Below are positions 49,901 through 57,388 of a stretch of 64,000 nt of DNA, in pieces. The notes beneath the pieces were generated by a model. It ran no database searches, was not told the DNA's origin, and was given only the letters and a program-made list of their open reading frames with translations. How positions within the stretch are numbered: the stretch's first letter is position 1; the number at the start of each line of letters is the position of its first letter. The stretch is from SIG598 sp045605025 (GTDB lineage: Bacteria; Bacillota; Clostridia; Oscillospirales; Acutalibacteraceae), in contig JAZUPE010000017.1 of the NCBI GenBank assembly GCA_045605025.1, positions 1 through 64,000 on the forward strand. Direction: 5' to 3'. The translations under genes were made by a program, and so were the position numbers.

Positions 49901-50653
49901 CTATTTCGGGATCTCCACGGCAACATAAAGCCGTCCCTTTTTTGTTTCCCTGCGTGCGCCGAGATAGGTGAAGCGTCCGCACCGGCGCACCGAGACCACG
50001 TCTCCCTCGCTGAGCGGGCGGGAGGAATGTTCGGTTATGCGGGAGTTGACATACACCCGCTGGGCATCAAAGAGCTGCTGACACTGGGTGCGGGACAGTT
50101 TGTATACCGCGCATATCACCGCGTCGATGCGCTCTGAGGGCACGTTGAACTCGTGCTGTTCGGTCTCGACGGTCAGTGTCTGCGGCGCGTCTTCCGCCAT
50201 ACGGCACACCACAGTGGTGTGCTTTACCCTCTCAAGCGAATCAATGATATACTGAGCGATGGAATCAAGGCAGAAGAGATACGCGCCCTCCTCGCGCACG
50301 AAGATATCGCCCAGCACCTCTCGGCGTATGCCGAGATTGAGCAGCGCGCCGAGAAAATCACGGTGTTCCAGCTTGTCGGCGAATTTCGCGTTTTTGGGGG
50401 AGATACATACGCAGCAGACAGGCGGTTGAGCCTGATAGCCGCAGAAGTCTTCCGAACCGAACATGGCTATTCTGCGCTCGCAGGAAGGATGTCCGCCCTC
50501 AAGAGAGAAAGGAGAGGGGATATCGTGGGCACAGGCCATCAGAACGCTCTGCTCCGCCATGGAAAGAAACTCGGTGCTGCTCCATATGCCGTTGTACGCC
50601 CGCTGACCCAGTTCGGAAAAACGTCTGCGCAACAGTTCGTCTGAACCGTTCAC
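49901..50653 (-). CDS. ylmH: S4-domain RNA-binding protein YlmH
   Basis: A 250-residue YlmH-family protein. The N-terminal two-thirds form the conserved YlmH domain (ISPKNAKFADKLEHRDFLGALLNLGIRREVLGDI is diagnostic). The C-terminal 70 residues form an S4 RNA-binding fold (SERIDAVICAVYKLSRTQ, VYVNSRITEHSSRPLSEGD). YlmH takes part in ribosome rescue quality control (releasing stalled 50S-peptidyl-tRNA complexes) and in some species sits near division genes, which is not the case here. Start GTG at 50653 is preferred over the GTG at 50683, because AAAGGAGG lies seven bases before it. Confidence 0.92.
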   Translation of the reverse strand: MNGSDELLRRRFSELGQRAYNGIWSSTEFLSMAEQSVLMACAHDIPSPFSLEGGHPSCERRIAMFGSEDFCGYQAQPPVCCVCISPKNAKFADKLEHRDFLGALLNLGIRREVLGDIFVREEGAYLFCLDSIAQYIIDSLERVKHTTVVCRMAEDAPQTLTVETEQHEFNVPSERIDAVICAVYKLSRTQCQQLFDAQRVYVNSRITEHSSRPLSEGDVVSVRRCGRFTYLGARRETKKGRLYVAVEIPK

Positions 50654-50766
50654 TTTGCTGCCTCCTTTCCCGAAATAATCCACTTTGCTTAAATACTGTT
50701 TTCGTTAAGTATATCATCCCGTGGTGTTTTTTTCAACCTTGCCGGAGGATTTATTGGGATTTTATG

Positions 50767-50795
50767 TTGACTATAATGGACGATTGTGGTATGAT
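50767..50795 (+). promoter_or_regulatory. Promoter of the RyR-domain operon
   Basis: TTGACT (50767-50772), 17-base spacer, TATGAT (50790-50795), 36 bases before the GTG start at 50831. Confidence 0.75.
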
Positions 50796-50800
50796 ATGTC

Positions 50801-50820
50801 CACAAATTCAGTGATTTGTG
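50801..50820 (+). promoter_or_regulatory. Perfect dyad at the RyR operon transcription start, candidate operator
   Basis: CACAAAT (50801-50807) and ATTTGTG (50814-50820), six bases apart, lie immediately after the -10 box over the expected transcription start. A protein bound here would block transcription. As RNA it would form a weak stem just before the ribosome site. No repressor gene is adjacent, so an encoded partner is not obvious. Confidence 0.5.
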
Positions 50821-50830
50821 AGGTGAGCTT

Positions 50831-53017
50831 GTGAATAATGATATGAAGCGAAGCGGCGAACCGAAGATCAGACCCAACAGCAACGGGTATGTTCCGGCTC
50901 CGCTGGATACCTCTGAGATTATACTTGGTGACAAGATAATGCTGCTTGGCGAGCGGCTTGCAGCCAATTTCCATGATGTCTGGGGAAAGAAACGTGTTGA
51001 GGAGGGCTGGGCGTACGGTCCGGTTCGTGACGACGAAAAAAAGACCAACCCCTGCATGGTGTATTATGACGAGCTGACAGAGGAAGAAAAGCAGGACGAC
51101 CGGTCTTCTGCTTTCGAAGCGCTCAAGTTCATCAAAGCTCAGGGTTACAGAATTGAAGAACGAAAAAAGCCGAGCATGAAGGAGATTTTACGCACAGCGT
51201 GGATCGATCGTGGCCGCAGTATGGATGAAATCTGCTTTGACGCTCCGGTGTTTGTAGGTGTTTTCGGCACGGTAGATCTGCCGGATAAATCCACTCTGAC
51301 CAAGGCGCTGCATTCTTTCTGCAAGTCGCTGTATGAGCTTTTTGAACAGAAGAAGGCCCTTGGCAGAGAGAACGGCAGCGCTCTTCTCAACAGCAGCCGC
51401 TACAAAAAGCACGCGCACACACGCTTTGCGTTCCTGTCCGCGCTTGAAACGGAAACCGAATGCCTTGCGGCCCGTGTGGCAGCCGGTTACGGTATAGAGA
51501 CCTACCGCGTGACGGGCGATTCCGCTCTGGCGGAAAAGGGTGATCTTGTTGCGCCGGACGGAGACGTTACAGGCTTTATCTGTGATTACAGCCTGATGGC
51601 TCTCGCGATGTGGAACGGCGTTGACGCTGTCTCTTCCGGATATGACGAGCGTATGGCTCTCGCCGTAAAGCGCGCTCTCAGAGGCAGCACCGAGCGGCTC
51701 ATGGAGCTGGATATGCCGGACAATATCACTGTATATCACATGCTCATGCCGCTGGACAACAGAGACAAGGGTGTGGAAGGACACGCAGCATATGGTATCC
51801 GCACGCTGCATCCCTATCCACTGGAAACCGGTAAATCCTGGTATTTCCGTGGTGGAAAGAGTAAGGTAGGCGTGACCGATAAATATAATCAGAACCGATT
51901 TGAGCGCAATGTGGGCAAGATCGCCCACTTCAATTACAAGGTGAAGATTCGCCATGATGAAGTGATGGCGAGCGAGAAGGTTTATGACCTGATGCCAGGT
52001 CTGCATGGTCACGCGGATGCTGATCGCGATCTGCTGCGTTATCTGTATACAGACAACATATCTTTCGCGGCGCAGAAAAGGCGTGACATACAGACACGCA
52101 GAATGATCACTGCGGCGGCAATCGGTCTGATTACCTACAGCTTTGTTTCTGACGCTCCGGAGAAGTTGTTCGGCATAGACATGGGCGCACTTGCACCTTT
52201 CCTGAGCATATTTACTCTTGTTTTCCTGACTGCGGCGATGGTTATTTTTCTGCTTCAGCGCAGGGCGGGAAGTCACGATGAGTATGTCGGTTTCCGTCTG
52301 ATCGCGGAGTGCCTGCGCGTGCAGACCTACTGGAGGGCTGCCGGTGTTGAAGGCAGTGTGGAAGATGAATTCGGCGCAAAGTCCAAGCTTGACTTTGAAT
52401 GGGCCCGTTACATTCTCCGTTCATGGGAACTGCAGAACAGAATATACAACACTGAAAATACGAAATTTCCTTCCGGAGTTATCAATGAAGTCGGCAGAAT
52501 CTGGCACGGAACCGAGGAGATCTGGCAGGAAAACACTGAAAACGCTGAGCAGAGCGGATATAACTACATCAACAGTGACGGTGTCGACCAGTACGGCTAC
52601 ACCCGCCAGAAGGCAGAGAGCTGCTCGAGAGATGCCCGCCGCGAAGGTCTTGTCAACGTGATATCCATCGCTGCGGCATACGGTCTGACCATCGTTGTGG
52701 CAGTGCTGATTATCATCAACGCCTTTGGCAACGGCAAACTGGAAATCACAGATCACCTGATGTTGCTGGCAAGTCTTGTACAGATCGGTGTTGCTGGCTA
52801 CAGTCTCTTTGCGGCAAGCAAGGATTACGAGCGTGTGGCGAATAATAATACCTGGTTGTGCATAGAGTATCAGAAGGCTATCATTGCCTGCAAATACACA
52901 GCGAATGAGAAGAAGAAACGCGAGCTGTTCAGACGCACCGGCTGTGAAGCAATCAGAGAGGTTTGCGGCTGGGCGCTGGAATTCAGCCGTAACGAGCCGG
53001 GATCACCCATAAGTTAA
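50831..53017 (+). CDS. RyR-domain membrane protein with SLOG/Rossmann-like domain and four membrane segments (putative nucleotide-sensing effector)
   Basis: A 728-residue protein. Residues about 36-108 form a RyR repeat (LGERLAANFHDVWGKKRVEE, GWAYGPVRDDEKKTNPCMVY), a domain known from animal ryanodine receptors and from bacterial conflict proteins. Residues about 139-300 look like a Rossmann/SLOG-type nucleotide-binding domain: FVGVFGTVDLPD, LSALETETECLAARVAAGYG and a later DYSLMALAMWNGVDA, mirroring the common V-G-V-x-G-H-R-D, L-A-E-G-A-D and L-I-A-L-W-D-G pattern with its first His replaced. Membrane segments follow at about 425-440 and 456-475, then the conserved-looking FRLIAECLRVQTYWRAAG (488-505) and a second pair at about 608-630 and 641-661. 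Start GTG at 50831 has AGGTGAG upstream. By analogy to SLOG-SLATT proteins I infer a membrane-acting effector triggered by a nucleotide or ADP-ribose-like ligand. This is not proven. Confidence 0.72.
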   Translation: MNNDMKRSGEPKIRPNSNGYVPAPLDTSEIILGDKIMLLGERLAANFHDVWGKKRVEEGWAYGPVRDDEKKTNPCMVYYDELTEEEKQDDRSSAFEALKFIKAQGYRIEERKKPSMKEILRTAWIDRGRSMDEICFDAPVFVGVFGTVDLPDKSTLTKALHSFCKSLYELFEQKKALGRENGSALLNSSRYKKHAHTRFAFLSALETETECLAARVAAGYGIETYRVTGDSALAEKGDLVAPDGDVTGFICDYSLMALAMWNGVDAVSSGYDERMALAVKRALRGSTERLMELDMPDNITVYHMLMPLDNRDKGVEGHAAYGIRTLHPYPLETGKSWYFRGGKSKVGVTDKYNQNRFERNVGKIAHFNYKVKIRHDEVMASEKVYDLMPGLHGHADADRDLLRYLYTDNISFAAQKRRDIQTRRMITAAAIGLITYSFVSDAPEKLFGIDMGALAPFLSIFTLVFLTAAMVIFLLQRRAGSHDEYVGFRLIAECLRVQTYWRAAGVEGSVEDEFGAKSKLDFEWARYILRSWELQNRIYNTENTKFPSGVINEVGRIWHGTEEIWQENTENAEQSGYNYINSDGVDQYGYTRQKAESCSRDARREGLVNVISIAAAYGLTIVVAVLIIINAFGNGKLEITDHLMLLASLVQIGVAGYSLFAASKDYERVANNNTWLCIEYQKAIIACKYTANEKKKRELFRRTGCEAIREVCGWALEFSRNEPGSPIS

Positions 53018-53051
53018 AAAAGTATAGATAGTTAATTGAGGAGGAACTGAA

Positions 53052-53345
53052 ATGAGCGAGTTTGTCATCTATAATCCTGCTCCGGAAGATACCAGCAGGA
53101 TCGAGCTGTCTCCGGAGATTCTCGCACTGTGCGAGGAAATGGCGAAGAACACCCATGAGGTCTGGGCAAAGAACCGCATGGATCAGGGATGGACTTACGG
53201 CCCTACCCGCAACGACGAAAAGAAGGAGCATCCATGTCTGGTGCCCTATGAGGCGCTTCCCGAGAAGGAGAAGCAGTATGACCGAGATACTGCAATGGAA
53301 ACCCTTAGACTTATCATTAAGCTTGGGTACGAAATCAAAAAGTAA
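53052..53345 (+). CDS. Free-standing RyR-domain protein
   Basis: A 97-residue protein consisting of one RyR domain (about 22-96): LCEEMAKNTHEVWAKNRMDQ, GWTYGPTRNDEKKEHPCLVP and DRDTAMETLRLIIKLGYEIK. It aligns throughout with the RyR domain of the preceding 728-residue protein (same GW-x-YGP-x-R-x-DEKK-x-x-PC core), so the pair looks like an in-operon duplication or a sensor and its soluble counterpart. It starts 34 bases after the large gene, with GAGGAGG before the ATG, so cotranscription is very likely. It could compete for or deliver the ligand of the membrane protein. No enzymatic residues are expected in this fold. Confidence 0.88.
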   Translation: MSEFVIYNPAPEDTSRIELSPEILALCEEMAKNTHEVWAKNRMDQGWTYGPTRNDEKKEHPCLVPYEALPEKEKQYDRDTAMETLRLIIKLGYEIKK

Positions 53346-53367
53346 CAAACATTACGCATCATCACAA

Positions 53368-53400
53368 CGCCGCCCCGACCGTTTTTCGGTCGGGGCGGCG
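53368..53400 (+). terminator. Perfect 14-bp hairpin after the RyR gene pair
   Basis: CGCCGCCCCGACCG (53368-53381), loop TTTTT, CGGTCGGGGCGGCG (53387-53400). The stem is very GC-rich and exact, but no U-tract follows on either strand. It may terminate poorly or serve as a transcript-end protector, allowing some read-through into the metallopeptidase gene. Confidence 0.6.
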
Positions 53401-53455
53401 TACTAAGCGAAATGATTACGTGGATGCAGCTCTTGTGCAGGCAAGGAGAAAGAAA

Positions 53456-54163
53456 ATGGGAGATTTCTTTATCGAAGCGTACGGTATTAAGGTTCGCGTG
53501 GAACGCAGAAAAGTAAAGTGCATCCGACTGTACATAAAGCCGCCCGACGGCAGTGCGTTTATAAGCATGCCGCAGCGGTGCAGTATTGATTCGGTACGGA
53601 AATTTATTGAAAGCAAGCGCGGATGGATCGAAGAAAAACAGGCACAGTGCCGTGCAAGAAGCGCACAGACCCTGTCGACGCAGCAGGCGTGCAGTACTGT
53701 TTTGTTGTGGGGAAATCAGATGACGCTTGAAGTGGATGAAACTGCGGGCAAAGATTTAGCCGAACCGGCGGGGGAAAGAATTGTCATACGGACAAAGAAC
53801 TCGGCAGATGAGCATACCAGAATGGCTCTGCTGGATGAAATGTATCGACGGCTGTTGTGCGCTGAGCTTCCATCTGTCACTGAAAAATGGCAGAGCCGTA
53901 TGGGTGTGAAGGCTTTGGAGTGGCGCATAAAAAAGATGAAAACCAGATGGGGGACCTGCAATGTTGAAAAGAAACGCATCTGGATCAATCTGCGGCTTGC
54001 CATGCTTCCGCCGGAGTGTCTTGAGTATGTGGTGGTACACGAACTGTGCCATTTGTATGAACCTGGTCACAATCAGCAGTTTTGGGCACTGATGAGCATG
54101 TATATGCCGGAGTGGAAGGAGATCCGCGTAAGAATGAAAGACTTCTGCGGTGTGCTATATTGA
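53456..54163 (+). CDS. YgjP-like (M48/DUF45) metallopeptidase
   Basis: A 235-residue zinc metallopeptidase of the YgjP/DUF45 family, related to the WSS1/SprT-like proteases. Zinc site: VVVHELCHLYEPGHNQQFWAL (His-Glu-x-x-His plus a third His). The family block KKMKTRWGTCNVEKKRIWIN comes before it, and the N-terminal strand set (VERRKVKCIRLYIKPPDGSAFI) is typical. Start at 53456 has AGGAG seven bases upstream; an earlier ATG at 53420 lacks one. It lies 110 bases after the RyR pair on the same strand, with the hairpin between, so a shared function is possible but not shown. Confidence 0.88.
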   Translation: MGDFFIEAYGIKVRVERRKVKCIRLYIKPPDGSAFISMPQRCSIDSVRKFIESKRGWIEEKQAQCRARSAQTLSTQQACSTVLLWGNQMTLEVDETAGKDLAEPAGERIVIRTKNSADEHTRMALLDEMYRRLLCAELPSVTEKWQSRMGVKALEWRIKKMKTRWGTCNVEKKRIWINLRLAMLPPECLEYVVVHELCHLYEPGHNQQFWALMSMYMPEWKEIRVRMKDFCGVLY

Positions 54164-54165
54164 TG

Positions 54166-54372
54166 TCAGTTCAGTGCTGTCGCATCAATGTATATTGCTC
54201 CTTTGGGCAATCGTATCGTCATAAGCAGCAGCAAAACCGCAAAGCAGTACAGAACTGCAAAAATCTTGAAACATGGGCGGATGTGATCTGCGGTGCAGAT
54301 CAGAAATGCGCCAATAGGAGGAAGAAGAAGGAGCAGCAGAAGATACTGCGGTAAAGTCAGCTTACGGTTCAA
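54166..54372 (-). CDS. Small two-helix membrane protein (possible)
   Basis: A 68-residue frame rich in hydrophobic residues with two clear membrane helices (about 9-25 and 36-52). It has a TTG start at 54372 preceded by AGGAGG nine bases away, a strong ribosome site for such a short frame. It converges on the metallopeptidase gene, stopping two bases from its end. I know no family. Reality is supported mainly by the ribosome site and helix composition. Confidence 0.5.
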   Translation of the reverse strand: MNRKLTLPQYLLLLLLLPPIGAFLICTADHIRPCFKIFAVLYCFAVLLLLMTIRLPKGAIYIDATALN

Positions 54373-54471
54373 TCGTAATAACCTCCTGTTTGTGCTTTTG
54401 ATAGTAAATGTATCTTATCACATGAATGGTGCAATTTCAGAAATCGTGAAAGATTATCACTTGAACAGAAA

Positions 54472-54508
54472 ATGCCCCGGGTAACTCGGAGTGAGCTGCC
54501 CGGGGCAT
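54472..54508 (-). terminator. Terminator of the coaE-slt-M18 operon
   Basis: ATGCCCCGGG (54472-54481) pairs with CCCGGGGCAT (54499-54508), followed on the minus strand by TTTTCTGTTC, 18 bases after the aminopeptidase stop. Confidence 0.85.
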
Positions 54509-54525
54509 AATCTATCAGAATATTA

Positions 54526-55932
54526 TCAACCTTTTGCGAAGAAGGCGGCAATGGCCTTCTTGGTCATGAATACGTCCAGCTTGGACACGACCTCGAGAGG
54601 TGCGTGCATGGACAGAACGGGAACGCCGATATCCACAACGTCTACGTCATAGTGGGCGATGTACAGGGCAACGGTTCCGCCGCCGCCGGCATCGACACGA
54701 CCCAGCTCGCCGGTCTGCCACAGAACGTCTTCGCTGTCGAGAATGCCGCGAACGTGAGCCATGAACTCGGCGGAAGCATCGGAGGAACCGCTCTTGCCGC
54801 GGGAACCAGTGTACTTGGTGACAACCACGCCGCCGTTGATGACGGAGGAATTGCGCTTTTCGTAAACATCGGCAAAGTTGGGATCATATGCCGCGTTGAC
54901 ATCAGCAGAAAGACAACGGGAGGCGGAGAGAGCCGCGCGGCCGCTGACACCCTGAGATTCTGCGATGTCGGTGATGAAGTTGGTCAGATATACGGAATTG
55001 AGACCGGTGTTGCCCTCGCTGCCGATTTCTTCCTTGTCGGCGAGGCAGACCACGCAGGTCTTTTCCGGTGTGCCGGCTTCAAACAGCGCGATGAGGGAAG
55101 GATAGGCGCACACGCGGTCGTCGTGACCGTAGGCGCCGATCATGGAGCGGTCAAGACCGATGTCTCTTGCCTTGAAGGCGGGAACGGCCTCCAGCTCGGC
55201 GGAAAGGAAGTCGGCTTCCACAATGCCGTACTTCTCGTTGAGCAGTTTGAGAACGTTGAGTTTGACACTGTCTGAACCGTCGTCACCGGCGAGGGGACGG
55301 CTGCCGATGAGCAGGTTGAGGTTTTCACCCTTGATGACTTCCATGGCCTTGCGCTGGAGCTGCTCGGCGGAAAGGTGAATGAGCAGGTCGGTCACGCAGA
55401 TCTGGGGATCGTTTTCGTCCTCACCGATGTTGATTTCCACCTTGCTGCCGTCGGCAAGGCACACAACGCCGTGGAGAGCCATGGGAATTGTGGTCCACTG
55501 ATACTTCTTGACGCCGCCGTAGTAGTGGGTCTTGAAGTAGGCAAGGTCATCGCTCTCGTACATGGGGTTGGGCTTGAGGTCGAGGCGGGGAGAGTCAATG
55601 TGTGCGGCGGAGATGAGCATACCCTCGGCAGCGGACTGTCTGCCGATGACCGCCAGCACGATGGCTTTTTCGCGATTGACCTTGTAGACACGGTCGCCGG
55701 CATTATATTTTTTGCCGCTCTCAAAGGGGACAAAACCGTTCTTTTCTGCCATGGCGAGAGTGCATGCCACTGCCTCGCGCTCGGTCTTGCTGCTGTCAAG
55801 GAATACCTTGTAGCCGTCGCAGAAAGCATCGGCTTGCGCAAGCACTTCGGCGCTTACCTTACCGGCACCGTTCTTTTTTGTGTAGAATAATCTTTCGCGC
55901 AGCTCCTTGGCTGCATCTTTCTTTTCGGACAT
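54526..55932 (-). CDS. M18-family aminopeptidase
   Basis: A 468-residue dinuclear zinc aminopeptidase of family M18, a large cytosolic oligomer that removes N-terminal residues from peptides. Active-site segments: SAAHIDSPRLDLKP (first metal His and Asp), CLADKEEIGSEGNTG (catalytic Glu pair), SADVNAAYDPNF and a C-terminal LSMHAPLEVVSKLDV (last metal His). Length and motifs fit the bacterial aminopeptidase 1 group. GGAGG precedes the ATG. It is the last gene after coaE and the transglycosylase, 61 bases downstream, with no terminator between them. Confidence 0.94.
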   Translation of the reverse strand: MSEKKDAAKELRERLFYTKKNGAGKVSAEVLAQADAFCDGYKVFLDSSKTEREAVACTLAMAEKNGFVPFESGKKYNAGDRVYKVNREKAIVLAVIGRQSAAEGMLISAAHIDSPRLDLKPNPMYESDDLAYFKTHYYGGVKKYQWTTIPMALHGVVCLADGSKVEINIGEDENDPQICVTDLLIHLSAEQLQRKAMEVIKGENLNLLIGSRPLAGDDGSDSVKLNVLKLLNEKYGIVEADFLSAELEAVPAFKARDIGLDRSMIGAYGHDDRVCAYPSLIALFEAGTPEKTCVVCLADKEEIGSEGNTGLNSVYLTNFITDIAESQGVSGRAALSASRCLSADVNAAYDPNFADVYEKRNSSVINGGVVVTKYTGSRGKSGSSDASAEFMAHVRGILDSEDVLWQTGELGRVDAGGGGTVALYIAHYDVDVVDIGVPVLSMHAPLEVVSKLDVFMTKKAIAAFFAKG

Positions 55933-55993
55933 TTTGGTTTCCTCCGTTCTTTTGCCCTAAGGGCAGGTGATTTTTGGATTATCCTGTGTTTAT

Positions 55994-56560
55994 TCAGTTG
56001 TACAGTTTTTCATAAATCGCGCGGGCGTTCTGCACTTTGCGCACGTAGTGACCTGTTGCCGAGGACGGGATATCGTCCGCGGTGCAGTTTTCCAGCGGAA
56101 TCCGGCTGTCAGCCAGCCACTGGGTCACACGGTTCTGTCCCGCGTGATACGCGGCGACCGCCAGCACGTCGCTGCCGAATTTCTCCCTGAGCATGGAAAG
56201 ATAAAAGACACCGTAGCGGATATTGGTATCGGGGTCGTTCAGTTCCCCGGTGGCAAGTCCGGCATCGGGCTCAAGCTTTCCCTGCAGCCAGTGGAAGGTG
56301 TCGGGCATGATCTGCATCAGACCGAGGGCGCCGACCTCCGATTCGGCGTTGGGGTCAAAGCCGCTTTCGGTGCGAATCACGGCATAGACAAGATCACTGT
56401 CGACGCCGAATCTTTCGCTGTACCGCTCGACTGCAGAGGAGTATTCAAGAGGGTAGAGGAAATGTGTGAGCGCCCGGGCGGATACTATTCCGGCAGCAAG
56501 CAGCAGGGAACAGGCTATCAGCACAGATATCAGTTTTCCTCTGCGGGGGGTGTGGTTCAA
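55994..56560 (-). CDS. Lytic transglycosylase, membrane-anchored SLT domain
   Basis: A 188-residue protein with an N-terminal membrane anchor or signal (about 9-30) and a Slt70-type catalytic domain that cuts the glycan of peptidoglycan with formation of anhydromuramic ends. The catalytic Glu is in VIRTESGFDPNAESEVGALG, followed by LMQIMPDTFHWL and LAVAAYHAGQNRV. The start is TTG at 56560 with AAGGAG upstream, overlapping the coaE stop as TTGA. This coaE-slt coupling is common in Clostridia. Confidence 0.93.
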   Translation of the reverse strand: MNHTPRRGKLISVLIACSLLLAAGIVSARALTHFLYPLEYSSAVERYSERFGVDSDLVYAVIRTESGFDPNAESEVGALGLMQIMPDTFHWLQGKLEPDAGLATGELNDPDTNIRYGVFYLSMLREKFGSDVLAVAAYHAGQNRVTQWLADSRIPLENCTADDIPSSATGHYVRKVQNARAIYEKLYN

Positions 56561-57174
56561 AGCAGTTCTCCTTTGCGGATGATTTGGTCGAGGAGACAGC
56601 GGGCACTGCTGAGCAGCGCGTCAACCGTACTGTCGTTGACCAGAGTATGTCCGGCGCGTCCGGAATAGAATGAGCAGTCGTGCTGGGCGGACATACGCAG
56701 CCTTGCGGCTTCTTCGCTCAGTCCGTCCCGCGCCATGATGCGTCTGAGACGGTCGTCATCGGGAGCCACAACGGCGATGACCGTGTCGCAGCGCCGGTCC
56801 AGCTCCGATTCAAACAGCAGCGGCGCGTCGATAACCACACCCGCGGCGTTTTCGCTCTCTGCTTCGCTGATGATATTCTCAAGCAGACCGATTACAGCAG
56901 GGTGCACAATGCCGTTGAGTGTATCCCTGCCCTCCGGAGTGGGGAAGGCGCGCTGTGCCAGCAGTGCACGGTCAAGGAAACCGTCGGTGCGGAGAATATC
57001 TTTGCCGAAGGCGTCTGCAAGCTTTTCCAGAGCCGGAGCCCCCGGCTCCACCGCCACACGGGCAAGATGGTCGCAGTCGGCAAACCGGCAGCCGTATTCT
57101 TCAAACACAGGGCGCAGGACGGATTTGCCCGCGCCGGTGGGACCGGTCAGTCCGATGACAACCGTTTTGCTCAT
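56557..57174 (-). CDS. coaE: Dephospho-CoA kinase
   Basis: A 205-residue kinase catalysing the last step of coenzyme A synthesis, ATP-dependent 3'-phosphorylation of dephospho-CoA. It has a P-loop GLTGPTGAGKS at the N-terminus, then DCDHLARVAVEPG, the substrate block VVIDAPLLFES and the lid RIMARDGLSEEAARLRM. ATG at 57174 is chosen because the protein begins directly at the P-loop strand, although AAAGGAG is about 11 bases away. Its stop overlaps the transglycosylase start. The promoter faces the divergent suf operon. Confidence 0.94.
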   Translation of the reverse strand: MSKTVVIGLTGPTGAGKSVLRPVFEEYGCRFADCDHLARVAVEPGAPALEKLADAFGKDILRTDGFLDRALLAQRAFPTPEGRDTLNGIVHPAVIGLLENIISEAESENAAGVVIDAPLLFESELDRRCDTVIAVVAPDDDRLRRIMARDGLSEEAARLRMSAQHDCSFYSGRAGHTLVNDSTVDALLSSARCLLDQIIRKGELL

Positions 57175-57304
57175 TACACACATCGCTCCTTTGCGTCGGG
57201 CATCAATTATACCACACATTGTACACAAATGCCACACTTTTTTGGCGTGACGGCTGTCAGGCGTTGGAAAGAATAACGTACCTGCAATATTGCGCCTGCG
57301 CATA

Positions 57305-57333
57305 TTGCCAATTGCGCGGGAGAATGATATAAT
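57305..57333 (+). promoter_or_regulatory. Promoter of the sufC-sufB operon
   Basis: TTGCCA (57305-57310), 17-base spacer, perfect TATAAT (57328-57333). Confidence 0.8.
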
Positions 57334-57352
57334 ATTAACGAATATAGTTAAT
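57334..57352 (+). promoter_or_regulatory. Perfect dyad over the suf transcription start, candidate operator
   Basis: ATTAAC (57334-57339) and GTTAAT (57347-57352), seven bases apart, directly follow the -10 box. This is where an Rrf2/IscR- or SufR-type repressor would bind. The motif does not match IscR type 1 sites closely, so the binding protein is open. Confidence 0.5.
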
Positions 57353-57388
57353 GTATTCATATGCCACTACATTCAGAAAGGTAATAAT

